64,000 nucleotides of DNA from the NCBI RefSeq assembly GCF_001548375.1, contig NZ_AP017295.1, positions 3,506,501 through 3,570,500 of the forward strand. The letters run 5' to 3'. A model generated the notes under the pieces. That model was not told where the DNA came from. It saw only the letters and a list, made by a program, of their open reading frames with translations, and did no database searches. Source of the stretch: Nostoc sp. NIES-3756. Its GTDB lineage: Bacteria > Cyanobacteriota > Cyanobacteriia > Cyanobacteriales > Nostocaceae. Made by a program: the position numbers and the translations under genes. Shown piece after piece: positions 16,410 to 24,963 of this stretch. Each line of letters opens with the position of its first letter. Positions within the stretch are counted from its first letter, which is position 1.

Positions 16410-17532
16410 CTAACTACCCTCCCCCTCCACTATCTGATTTTCCTGCCGTAGATAGGCTTGGATGAACATATCAATTTCGCCGTTCATGATGTCGGCGATC
16501 GCAGTTGTTTCCGCGTTGGTACGTAAATCCTTTACCATCTGGTAAGGGTGGAATACATAGTTGCGGATTTGGTTTCCCCAAGAAGCTTCCACCATATCGC
16601 CACGAATTTGGGCGATTTCTTGGGCTTTTTGCTCTTGAGCAATAACTAACAACTTGGCTTTAAGACGGGCGAGGGCTTTTTCTTTGTTTTGCAATTGAGA
16701 ACGTTCTTCTGTACAGCGCACAGCAATACCTGTTGGCAAGTGAACCACCCGCACGGCTGTTTCTACTTTGTTTACGTTCTGCCCACCTTTACCACCAGAC
16801 CGAGTTGTAGTGATTTCCAAGTCCTTTTCGGGGATGTCTAACTGCACTGTGTTATCCAACTGTGGCATGACTTCCACCCCTGCGAAACTGGTTTGGCGCT
16901 TACCATTGGCGTTGAATGGGGAAATTCTCACTAAGCGATGAGTGCCGGTTTCTGAGCGCAAATAACCGTAGGCGTAGCGTCCAGTAATTTCTAAGGTGGC
17001 TGATTTAATGCCAGCTTCGTCACCCTCTGACTCTTCGGCTAAAGCTACTTTATAACCTTGCGCTTCCGCCCAGCGAGTATACATCCTCAGCAGCATAAAC
17101 GCCCAATCTTGAGCATCTGTGCCACCTGCACCAGCGTTAATTGTTAATACTGCCCCTTCTGCATCGTAGGGGCCGGATAATAACTGTTGTAATTCCCACT
17201 GGTCAAGGTCACGATTGAGCCTGGTAATTGTCGATTCCGCTTCTTGCAATAGTGCTTCATCGGTTTCCAATTCCAATAACTCAACCACTGCCCTAGTATC
17301 ATCTAAATTGGCGTGCCATTGATAATATCTATCCAGGTGGGCTTTGAGGTCGTTGAGTTCTTGCAGCGTTTTTTGGGCTTGGGTTTGGTCATCCCAAAAT
17401 TCTGGCTGTGCTGCTATTTGTTCTAGGTCTTGAATTTTGGCTTTGAGTGCAGGTACGTCAAAGATAGTCCTGGGTTTTACCCAGGCGGCTAGACAACGTT
17501 TCAATTTCGCGTTTGAGTTCTAAAACTTCCAT
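16410..17532 (-). CDS. prfB: Peptide chain release factor 2, with programmed +1 frameshift
   Basis: Releases finished peptides at UGA and UAA codons. The gene starts at ATG 17532, reads 24 codons ending in DYL, and meets an in-frame UGA at 17458-17460. The site is CTT TGA C (17457-17463). Shifting +1 continues as [10 protein letters not shown] to the stop at 16410, giving about 373 residues. An AGGA three codons upstream of the shift can serve as the internal Shine-Dalgarno. The UGA-reading motif SPF (RISPFNANG) and the catalytic GGQ ([10 protein letters not shown]) are present. The frameshift is the known autoregulatory device of bacterial prfB, which senses RF2 level. The C-terminal codons merge into a purine repeat. 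Confidence 0.95.
17457..17463 (-). promoter_or_regulatory. prfB +1 recoding site CTTTGAC
   Basis: The ribosome slips from CTT to TTT at the UGA stop. The context matches the classical bacterial prfB site, with codon 25 as the in-frame UGA. Confidence 0.9.
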
Positions 17533-18017
17533 AAAGCTCGCTTAAAATACAGCGCTTTAGTTGATATTATATTTGACTTTTTGATTTTACGTCACAAATG
17601 GGGCTGATGTACAAAGGTCGGGGTGTATGAGTGTGGGTTTTGAACAGTTACAGCACGCTTGGCTCAATTCGGTATTTTTTATATCTGTATTATTGAAGTC
17701 AAAGTTATTAAGATTGTTATATTTGAAAAATTTGTTATTTGATTGTGGAAAATATGGGACTCAACATGCAATAATACTAATTATAATGGAATATTAGTGA
17801 AATTTTTGTGACTGCAAATATTCCATTATAAATAAAATTGTCTAGATTATTATCATATCAGCAAACATCACAGAAATAAAGTCATTTTTGTGAAAAACAT
17901 TTAAACTTTTATCAGCACAATTTGCATAAACTAAAGATACGAGTAAAAGTGTCTTTACGGATGTAAAATTAACGATAGACGCGGCTAAAATAAAGCATAA
18001 ACTACAGCTAGATAAAG
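17533..18017. other. AT-rich divergent control region between prfB and the dndD operon
   Basis: 485 bp without a credible gene. It should hold both promoters. The main structure is the 15-bp inverted repeat at 17781-17831. Confidence 0.55.
17781..17831. promoter_or_regulatory. 15-bp perfect inverted repeat upstream of the dndD operon
   Basis: Arms TTATAATGGAATATT (17781-17795) and AATATTCCATTATAA (17817-17831) are perfect complements with a 21-base spacer. They lie 187 bp before the 57-codon ORF. Either a protein-binding site, an RNA hairpin, or a small inserted element. Confidence 0.5.
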
Positions 18018-18191
18018 ATGTCTCAAGAGCAAAATATCGATGATGTTCAAGAGCCAATTATTAACGCTCTACCAGAAGTGCGGCAAATTATTGAGCGGGT
18101 ATGGCATTTAGAAAAAAGTCGGCTAGATAGGAAAAGTAATAGCCCCATCAATGATGATATTTTGACAATTGTGAAGGAAGCGGTACGATGA
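18018..18191 (+). CDS. 57-residue protein translationally coupled to dndD
   Basis: Not recognised. ATG 18018; the stop overlaps the dndD start by ATGA (18188-18191). The product is charged and helical-looking: an acidic N-terminus (MSQEQNIDDVQE), a likely helix (EVRQIIERVWHLEKSRLDRK), then a linker and a short helix (DDILTIVKEAVR). The tight overlap and the in-phase codon use support a real gene made together with DndD. It is far shorter than DndE (about 110-140 residues) and shows no DndE-like features, so it is not assigned to that family. It may be a small structural partner of DndD or a leader peptide. Confidence 0.6.
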   Translation: MSQEQNIDDVQEPIINALPEVRQIIERVWHLEKSRLDRKSNSPINDDILTIVKEAVR

Positions 18192-20260
18192 AGCTAGCTT
18201 CAATTAAGCTGTGTAATTTTCGCTCGTTTTATGGCAGAACACCTGAGATAGTTATTGCTGGGGGAGATGTTCTCAATACCACAATTATTCATGGTAATAA
18301 TGGCTCAGGTAAAACCAGTTTACTTAATGCGTTTACGTGGGTATTATATGAGAGGTTTAGTGCGGCTTTTGCCTCAACAGAACAACTGGTGAATAAAAGA
18401 GCGATCGCCGAAGCTGCACTAGGACAAGCTGTAGAATGTTGGGTAGAGATTAATTGGGAACACGAAGGCAAACGCTATAACGTTAAGCGCCAGTGCAAAG
18501 GCTATAAAAATAAAACTGATTTTGCAGTGGGTAAAACAGAGTTACTCATGCAGGTAGCTGGGGATGATGGTAGATGGTATTATCCCAGCCAGCAACCAGA
18601 AGAAATCATTGGGCAAATTTTACCTGTCAGCTTACATCAATATTTCTTCTTTGATGGTGAACGCATAGAAGAAATAGTGCGTTCTGATAAAAAAGCGGAA
18701 ATTGCCGAAGCTACGAAAATCTTCTTGGGTGTAGAAGTCATTAACCGTTCAATAAGACATTTGGGAGAGGCGAAAAAAAGTTTAGAGAATGAGTTAAAAG
18801 CCATTGGTGACTCTGAGATTAAACAGCTTTTGCGTGAACAAGAGAAACTAGAACAAGAGATTGAACGCATTAATACTCGTCAAGCAGAAATTAAGCAAGA
18901 GTTGGAGTATCAACAAACTTTTAAAAAAGAAACAGGTAATCGTTTACAAGAACTGAGTGCTGCGAAAGAATTACAACAGAGAAGACAAGAATTAGAAAAT
19001 CAAAAAACGACAAATCAAGAAAACCTCAGACAAACAAAAGAAGCACTCAAGAAAATTATTTCCGCACGGGGTTACACAGTATTACTGTCAGATACTACCA
19101 CTCAATTCCGGCAGATTATGAGGGATTTGAAACAACGGGGTGAATTAACGACGGGAATTTCGCGGGAATTTATCAATGAATTACTCAAGTCCCAACGTTG
19201 TATTTGTGGTGCGGAATTACATGAAGGTAATCACTCGCATACAAATGTGAGTCTCTGGTTAAATCAAGCAGGTTCTTCGGCTGTAGAAGAAACGGCTATT
19301 CGCATGAGTGCGCAAGTAGAAGAAATTGATAAGCAAGCAGTAGCGTTTTGGGAAGAAGTCGATAGAGAACAGTCGAGAATTAATCAGTTACGACAAAATA
19401 TATCTCAAGTTGAGCATGAGTTAGAAAGCATTCAAGAACGCTTACGCAAAGATGCTAACGAAGAAATTAGCAGTTTACAAAAACGATTGGATGAGATTGA
19501 AAGTAAAATTGATGAACTGCATAGAGAACAAGGTGCAAATCAACAACAAATTGCTCATGTGAAGACTGATATAGATGCTTTAGTCAAACAAATTGCTAAA
19601 CAAAAACTCAACGAGGAAAAACAGTTATTAGCACAAAGGCGTATCAACGCTACACAAGATGCAATTGAACGATTAACGGAAGTGAGAAACCGCCAAGAAA
19701 AGCAGTTTCGCCTACAACTGGAAAAGCGTTTGCAAGAAATATTTAACTCTATTTCTTTTACTCCCTACGTACCAAAACTCAGCGATAAATACGAATTAAC
19801 ACTTGTGGAAAACACATCAGGTATGGAATCACCAGTTGCAGCTTCCACAGGTGAAAACCAAATCCTCAGCCTATCTTTTATTGCTAGCATTGTTGATAAG
19901 GTGAGAGATTGGAGTGAGAAACGAAAAATCTTAACTGTACCTGACAGTAGTACCTTTCCTATTGTTATGGACTCACCATTTGGCAGTTTAGATGAAAATT
20001 ACCGCAGAAAAATTGCCCAAACATTACCTCAGTTAGCAAATCAATTGATAGTATTAGCGACAAAAACGCAATGGCGGGGTGAAGTAGAAGCAGAAATGTC
20101 AGATAGAATTGGTAGAGAATACGTGCTGACTTATTATTCTTCTAAACCCGATTGCGAACAAGATTATATTGAATTGGGGGGAGAAATCTATCCTCTAGTG
20201 AAACAAAGCCCTAACGAGTTTGAATACACTGAAGTCATAACAGTAGAAAGGGATTGGTGA
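18188..20260 (+). CDS. dndD: DNA phosphorothioation protein DndD (SMC/RecN-like ATPase)
   Basis: ATPase of the DndCDE complex that helps replace a backbone oxygen by sulfur in DNA, probably by nicking or opening DNA. 690 residues, usual for the family. Walker A GNNGSGKTS is at 36-44. A helix-rich stretch YFFFDGERIEEI follows near 152-163, then two coiled-coil arms (about 190-300 and 375-515). These flank a zinc-hook-like C-x-C (RCICG, Cys338 and Cys340). The signature STGENQILSLSF is at 553-564 and Walker B PIVMDSPFG at 591-599 with Asp595. The gene is second in a two-gene operon after a 57-codon ORF. dndC and the other dnd genes are 3-9 kb downstream, separated by two unrelated genes. Confidence 0.85.
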   Translation: MKLASIKLCNFRSFYGRTPEIVIAGGDVLNTTIIHGNNGSGKTSLLNAFTWVLYERFSAAFASTEQLVNKRAIAEAALGQAVECWVEINWEHEGKRYNVKRQCKGYKNKTDFAVGKTELLMQVAGDDGRWYYPSQQPEEIIGQILPVSLHQYFFFDGERIEEIVRSDKKAEIAEATKIFLGVEVINRSIRHLGEAKKSLENELKAIGDSEIKQLLREQEKLEQEIERINTRQAEIKQELEYQQTFKKETGNRLQELSAAKELQQRRQELENQKTTNQENLRQTKEALKKIISARGYTVLLSDTTTQFRQIMRDLKQRGELTTGISREFINELLKSQRCICGAELHEGNHSHTNVSLWLNQAGSSAVEETAIRMSAQVEEIDKQAVAFWEEVDREQSRINQLRQNISQVEHELESIQERLRKDANEEISSLQKRLDEIESKIDELHREQGANQQQIAHVKTDIDALVKQIAKQKLNEEKQLLAQRRINATQDAIERLTEVRNRQEKQFRLQLEKRLQEIFNSISFTPYVPKLSDKYELTLVENTSGMESPVAASTGENQILSLSFIASIVDKVRDWSEKRKILTVPDSSTFPIVMDSPFGSLDENYRRKIAQTLPQLANQLIVLATKTQWRGEVEAEMSDRIGREYVLTYYSSKPDCEQDYIELGGEIYPLVKQSPNEFEYTEVITVERDW

Positions 20261-20292
20261 TATTCCTCAACCTCTCAACATAACATAAGCTC

Positions 20293-20346
20293 GTAGTAAG
20301 GACTTTAGTCCTTGACGATCTCACTCAGCACTAAAGTGCTTACTAC
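20293..20346. repeat. Palindromic dispersed repeat downstream of dndD
   Basis: Arms GTAGTAAGGACTTTAGTC (20293-20310) and CACTAAAGTGCTTACTAC (20329-20346) pair at 16 of 18 positions around an 18-base loop. It may end the dndD transcript. The TAAGGACTTTAGTCCTT core is a familiar cyanobacterial intergenic element. Confidence 0.65.
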
Positions 20347-20438
20347 AAACATATCAATAAACTCTATTTATCGTTTTAAAAAAAAAGAAGATTTGATTTT
20401 ATCGAGTCATGCACCTTAATATTTAATACAAGCGCGGC

Positions 20439-20450
20439 TAAGGTACCTTA
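20439..20450. promoter_or_regulatory. 12-bp perfect palindrome upstream of the cadD-like gene
   Basis: TAAGGTACCTTA, 87 bp before the start codon. It could be the operator of a metal-responsive regulator; no regulator gene is adjacent. Confidence 0.35.
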
Positions 20451-20536
20451 CTTGCTTAACCAACACATCCATCTATTGATGGAAATTACCCATAAATCCT
20501 CCCAACAATGGGGCATTTTTACCTTAAGCAAAAACC

Positions 20537-21211
20537 ATGACTTGGCTCATCACTACTATTATTCTTGGAATCTCCGTCGCTTTCGCCACCACCTTTGATG
20601 ATAATCTATATTTGACAGCTTTTTTTGGTAAAGTTAATCGCACTTTTCGCCCTCAAAATGTTATTCTGGGTGAGTTTTTAGGATTTACCGTATTAGTATT
20701 GGCTAGCCTTCCGGGGTTCTTCGGTGGCTTAATGCTTCCCGCTTCTTGGGTTGGATTGTTAGGTTTTTTACCTATTGCTATCGGTATTAATCACCTATTG
20801 AGGAGAGAACAGCAAGAAGATACTGTACAAGATGTATCAATTGATTTTAAAGCTTCTCCTACATCTGGACGACGTAAAAAATCTCTTTTAGCAACTTTGC
20901 GCGATCGCCAAACTTACCGTGTTTCTGCGGTAACTATTGCCAATGGTGGTAACAATATTGGTATCTATGTTCCTTTATTTGCCAGTAGTAATTTCCCTAG
21001 TTTAGCAGTAATTATAGCTGTCTGTTATTTTACAGTCGCTACTTGGTGTCTGCTATCTTATAGCTTAGTACGTAATCCTCTCATGGCTCCTGTGTTGACA
21101 CGTCATGCGCGGAAAGTCTTTCCCTTTGTACTAATCTACTTGGGATGCTCTATCTTAATTAAAAGTGAATCTTACCAACTTATCCCAGCGCTGGCTATGT
21201 TTTCCCACTAG
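20537..21211 (+). CDS. CadD-family cadmium resistance / permease-like transporter
   Basis: 224 residues with five or six membrane segments. The N-terminal signature AFATTFDDNLYLTAFFG (residues 16-32) is typical of CadD-type proteins of the LysE-like superfamily. A cytoplasmic loop (about 85-125) carries basic residues, and IANGGNNIGIYVPLFAS near 135-151 is the second conserved stretch. Family members confer cadmium resistance in staphylococci; in cyanobacteria the substrate is not established. It lies inside the dnd island on the same strand as dndD but with a 276-bp gap, so it is probably independent. Confidence 0.75.
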   Translation: MTWLITTIILGISVAFATTFDDNLYLTAFFGKVNRTFRPQNVILGEFLGFTVLVLASLPGFFGGLMLPASWVGLLGFLPIAIGINHLLRREQQEDTVQDVSIDFKASPTSGRRKKSLLATLRDRQTYRVSAVTIANGGNNIGIYVPLFASSNFPSLAVIIAVCYFTVATWCLLSYSLVRNPLMAPVLTRHARKVFPFVLIYLGCSILIKSESYQLIPALAMFSH

Positions 21212-21294
21212 GTTAGAGGAGTTAGTTGCATAACCTGTTTCACAACTGATGAAAGCTATATAGTAAACAGTGTTTATGTAATTAACTATACTAA

Positions 21295-23166
21295 ATGAAC
21301 AAAAGTAAATTTGTCGTAGCCATTGCATTCATTCTCACTCTATCAAACTCCGCCGCCTTTGCAGATACTCAAAATCACTGGGCGAGGGCTTGCATCCAAC
21401 AGCTAGGAGAACGTAAACTCATCACAGGTTATCCTGACGGCACTTTTCGCCCCAACGCTACAGTAACACGGGCAGAAGCTGCCGTCCTGATGCTGAATGC
21501 CTTCCCCGATGCACCAGTTAAACGCAGTGCTACCACATTTAAGGATGTACCCGCCAATTATTGGGCAGCAAAAGCAATCTCTACAGCTTATCAAAAAGGA
21601 TTTTTTAGTGGTTATCCAGGGGGAGAATTTCAACCCAACCAACCAATTCCCAGGGCGCAAATTATCGGTGTTATGGCTGGTGCAAAAAATTATAGCTCTC
21701 AGCCTAACCCCGCGCAGATATTACAACGATACTTTACAGACGCTCAACAAATCCCTAACTATGCCCAGAATGGCATAGCATCTGCCACTGTCAATAGTAT
21801 CGTTGTGAACTATCCCAACGTCAAACAACTCAAGCCTCTGCAAAGTGTCACCAGAGGCGAAGTTGCAGCTTTGATGTGTCGGGCGTTGAATATCTACACT
21901 GTTCCCCCAGAATATATTGCAGGTGTAGAAGTTCGTCCTCAACAAGTGCGTTCCTTACCGGGAAAACTCGACACCATCCCCACCTTTAACAGCAACAGTC
22001 CCGAACTTGTCACAACTGAAGGTATTTTACTTTCCACCTTCCCCCCCGATGGTAAACAGGTAAGGGAAGCTCATTTAAACTATCCCTTCCAAGGTAGGTT
22101 TGATGTCTTTGCCCATCATATCGTTAGGGGAGATGCACCACGTACCCTATATCAAGGCTTAATTGTTTACAACCCAGGCAATGAACCAGTAACATTGCAA
22201 GTATTACACGCCGCTAGTTACTTAACCAGGGAAGCACCCTTTATTAATTTACCTGATGTGGCAGATAATGCCCAAAGCACAGTATATTCTGGCCCTGGTA
22301 GCAGAACTATGAATGATGTGTTGCGGGGGTTGAGGCAAGCCAGTTTCCCCGATAAATTGGTGATAGAACCAGGAAAAACCCAAATATTGGCAAACTTACC
22401 CATCCCTGCTGCTAATGGTCGCACAACAATGATGCGATTAGTCAGCGATCGCCCCATTTATATGGCAAACTTAGCAAAGAATAGCGATATTCCGCCTACA
22501 GTTAACGACTGGCAAAAACTCCTAGATACAGGCAGTTTAGCAGGCAAACGCGACCCCATCCCCACACCCCTCGACCCTCCCAGAGAACCAACCGTATTTA
22601 GTCGTGTGGCTGGTGTCTCCCAAGGAACGCAATGGGAAGCGAACATAACAGATAATTCTAATGCGTCACAGTTGAGTATACCCCAACCAGGGCAAGCATT
22701 TTCCTACCCCTTGGGAACCGTACATTTAATTACCCTCAGCACTGGACAAATTCAAAGTGCGCCAATGTTGAAACGCTACGCTGATACAGCGTACTTTGCC
22801 CACAGTAACTACGGTGTAGAATACAACCTGACTTTGCCCCTACACAACCCTAGTAATCAAACTCGGACTGTGACGGTATCAATACAAACACCTTTAAAAG
22901 ATGAGGGTGGTAGAGATAGGCTGTTGTTTTTAAACCCCCAAGTTGAACAGGTTTTCTTTCGGGGTACGGTGAGGGTGCGTTACACCGATGATAAGGGGGT
23001 AGAACAAACCCGCTATCTGTATTTAGTACAGCGACGGGGACAACCAGGAGAAGCTTTAGTGAGGTTGAGGATGTCTGGAGGAGATAAGCGACTGGTTCGG
23101 GTAGACTTTTTGTATCCCCCTGATTCTACACCACCACAGGTTTTGACTGTGAAAACTGAGGGGTAG
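21295..23166 (+). CDS. SLH-domain protein with C-terminal DUF3370
   Basis: Envelope protein of 623 residues. A Sec signal peptide (MNKSKFVVAIAFILTLSNSAAFA, cut before DTQ) is followed by about three S-layer homology repeats. These are near residues 24-65 (NHWARACIQQLGERKLITGYPDGTFRP), 80-125 and 135-195. SLH domains bind peptidoglycan-linked polymers and help anchor the outer membrane in cyanobacteria. The rest (about 235-623) matches the DUF3370 family (GILLSTFPPDGKQVREAHLN, FDVFAHHIVRG). Function of that part is unknown. Its 84-bp gap to the cadD-like gene leaves an operon possible. It is an unexpected neighbour for dnd genes. Confidence 0.82.
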   Translation: MNKSKFVVAIAFILTLSNSAAFADTQNHWARACIQQLGERKLITGYPDGTFRPNATVTRAEAAVLMLNAFPDAPVKRSATTFKDVPANYWAAKAISTAYQKGFFSGYPGGEFQPNQPIPRAQIIGVMAGAKNYSSQPNPAQILQRYFTDAQQIPNYAQNGIASATVNSIVVNYPNVKQLKPLQSVTRGEVAALMCRALNIYTVPPEYIAGVEVRPQQVRSLPGKLDTIPTFNSNSPELVTTEGILLSTFPPDGKQVREAHLNYPFQGRFDVFAHHIVRGDAPRTLYQGLIVYNPGNEPVTLQVLHAASYLTREAPFINLPDVADNAQSTVYSGPGSRTMNDVLRGLRQASFPDKLVIEPGKTQILANLPIPAANGRTTMMRLVSDRPIYMANLAKNSDIPPTVNDWQKLLDTGSLAGKRDPIPTPLDPPREPTVFSRVAGVSQGTQWEANITDNSNASQLSIPQPGQAFSYPLGTVHLITLSTGQIQSAPMLKRYADTAYFAHSNYGVEYNLTLPLHNPSNQTRTVTVSIQTPLKDEGGRDRLLFLNPQVEQVFFRGTVRVRYTDDKGVEQTRYLYLVQRRGQPGEALVRLRMSGGDKRLVRVDFLYPPDSTPPQVLTVKTEG

Positions 23167-23196
23167 GATATAGGGGCGATATGGGGGCGATCGCTC

Positions 23197-23242
23197 TTGC
23201 ACTTAGTATAAAATTTTTATACACGGTCTCTTATGTTACAAT
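23197..23242 (+). promoter_or_regulatory. Putative promoter with a 17-bp palindrome, upstream of the phosphorothioation protein 4 gene
   Basis: GTATAAAA-T-TTTTATAC (23206-23222) is a perfect palindrome. A -10-like TACAAT sits at 23237-23242, so the palindrome would overlap the -35 zone, a common place for a repressor site. The start codon is 25 bp further on. Confidence 0.45.
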
Positions 23243-23266
23243 AGCAACAAAGTAAATATTGATGAC

Positions 23267-23740
23267 ATGGCAGAAACGGGTAGAATTAGGGTTGCCAAAG
23301 ATAAGGCGGATCTAGTGAAAGCGTTAACATCCTCAGATGGTAGTACAGGGCCTTTTCAAACATTCGCTGATGTGATTGTGTTTGCTGCGGCGTTGGGTGC
23401 AAAACATAAAAAGCGCGTACCTTTAGGTGAAATTTCTAAACGAGAACCATCACCAATCAGATTAGAATACTTCGCTTCAGTGGGAAATGATGTGGTGATT
23501 AAATTATTAGGAATAACTGAAGTTCAGGAAATCAACATTTTATCTATATATGAAGAAGAATATGAAACTCTACGTAATCAAATTTTTGAAGAATATGCTA
23601 ATGGTGGACTAGAGATATTACAAAATGAGTTGCGTGGAGCCGTTGATTACTCAGAGCGGATTTTGTTATTCCTTAGTTTTGAGAGAACTAATACAGAACT
23701 AAGTGACGGGGAATTTGATTTAAGTAAATTTTTGTCTTGA
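23267..23740 (+). CDS. DNA phosphorothioation-associated protein 4 (dnd-associated family)
   Basis: 157 residues, soluble. It resembles the dnd-associated protein 4 family that travels with dndBCD in many bacteria: DKADLVKALTSSDGSTGPFQTFADVIVFAAALG in the first third, then a helical C-terminal half with YEEEYETLRNQIFEEYANGG. The role is unknown; the N-terminal half might recognise DNA or a Dnd partner. Recognition is from memory of the family. The gene is monocistronic on the plus strand, and its end faces the DGQHR gene end (22 bp apart), so the two transcripts converge. Confidence 0.7.
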   Translation: MAETGRIRVAKDKADLVKALTSSDGSTGPFQTFADVIVFAAALGAKHKKRVPLGEISKREPSPIRLEYFASVGNDVVIKLLGITEVQEINILSIYEEEYETLRNQIFEEYANGGLEILQNELRGAVDYSERILLFLSFERTNTELSDGEFDLSKFLS

Positions 23741-23762
23741 ACTATCCTAGAAAATTAGTAAA

Positions 23763-24929
23763 TTACTCTTCATCGGTTAGGGGAAGTTTTAAATCTTGAT
23801 TCCAAGTTCTTCTGAGTCTACAATTATCAGCTAAAGTTGATAAATCCTCTTTTATTAACTTTCTAACATTAGCACTATCTTGAATTTTAATAGACCATTC
23901 TGCTTGCCAAAACTCTTGAGGTAATAATTTAACTATATTTAAAACTTGTTGTGCTAATTGTTCAGAATTAAAAATATCTACTAAACTTAATTCCCATGCA
24001 AATTTCAACCGTTCTGAAATGAACTCGTTTAACGCATTAATATTCACTTTTTTCATAAATATATTGTCTTGACCCCATAGCTCTTGATAATTGTCTTTTA
24101 CAACTCGCCATATAGCGCAAAAAATATCAACTAAAGAATCTTCATCTTCATCTAAAAATGTGAACATTGTTTTTAGATATTTAATCGCTTGTTCTATGGT
24201 AGCTATTGGTACTAACTTCTGACCTTGTTTATTGTAAGGCCAATCAAGTAGGTTCTGAAAAGGGCTTGTATCTAAATCATTAATATCTCTAAGAGTAGGT
24301 GATGTATTTCCATATTTTACACCTGCCTTCAAAAGACGATTTTGTAATTCTTCTTCATTTAAATTAGCAACTATAGCTTTGACATTATTTGTAGGGACTT
24401 TAACAGCTTTATTATTTATAACTATAAACTGAAATGCTTGCTCTTCAACAGTAGCATCAACCAAGCTAACAACAAGTATAGGTAAGTCTTCAGCCTCAAA
24501 TTCTGATAAACCATAGAGGCGATGTTGTCCATCTACAACATATGCACAATAGTTATCCTGTGAATTATTAAATGAAAATTCTAGAATCCCCCATTGTAAT
24601 TCTTGTTCACAATTATTATGTATATCAACTTCAGGAATACATCCTATTAACTGGTCTTCTAAAGATTTAAATTTTGCTTGTCCAGGCTCAAATGCTAATA
24701 GAATATTATTAGAAACTGTGTTTTTTGATCCAGATTTTACAAACCTAGTTATTGCTTTTTTCCGAGTTTCCCTCAACAAACGTTGAGTACCTTCTAGAGA
24801 ATCTTGCGCTCGTCTAACTCTAGCCCATTGTTTAATATCTTTTACACGAGCATAAAATACGAAAAAAGCAGTAGTTTCTGTATCTATACGTTGCCTTATA
24901 CGGCAACCAAAATAAATTCTTTGTTCCAC
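23763..24929 (-). CDS. DGQHR-domain protein (DndB-like), partner of the HNH gene
   Basis: 388 residues, about the size of classical DndB. The DGQHR motif is at 133-137 in CAYVVDGQHRLYGLSEFE, followed by a conserved strand LPILVVSLVD and the helix EEQAFQFIVINNKAVKVP. DGQHR proteins include DndB, a regulator of phosphorothioation, and the sensing/NTPase part of the restriction protein SspE. This gene is last in the minus-strand order DndB-like, HNH, DGQHR, and only 34 bp behind the HNH gene. The pair may work as a unit. The protein is clearly diverged from the 533-residue DGQHR protein upstream. Which of the two is the functional DndB is open. Confidence 0.75.
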   Translation of the reverse strand: MEQRIYFGCRIRQRIDTETTAFFVFYARVKDIKQWARVRRAQDSLEGTQRLLRETRKKAITRFVKSGSKNTVSNNILLAFEPGQAKFKSLEDQLIGCIPEVDIHNNCEQELQWGILEFSFNNSQDNYCAYVVDGQHRLYGLSEFEAEDLPILVVSLVDATVEEQAFQFIVINNKAVKVPTNNVKAIVANLNEEELQNRLLKAGVKYGNTSPTLRDINDLDTSPFQNLLDWPYNKQGQKLVPIATIEQAIKYLKTMFTFLDEDEDSLVDIFCAIWRVVKDNYQELWGQDNIFMKKVNINALNEFISERLKFAWELSLVDIFNSEQLAQQVLNIVKLLPQEFWQAEWSIKIQDSANVRKLIKEDLSTLADNCRLRRTWNQDLKLPLTDEE

Positions 24930-24963
24930 AATAACCTCTTATAAATTATGTATCTTTCAAAGT

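Noticed and set aside
18018..18191. The 57-codon ORF as dndE
   Set aside because: Half the length of DndE and no similarity that can be recognised; kept as unknown.
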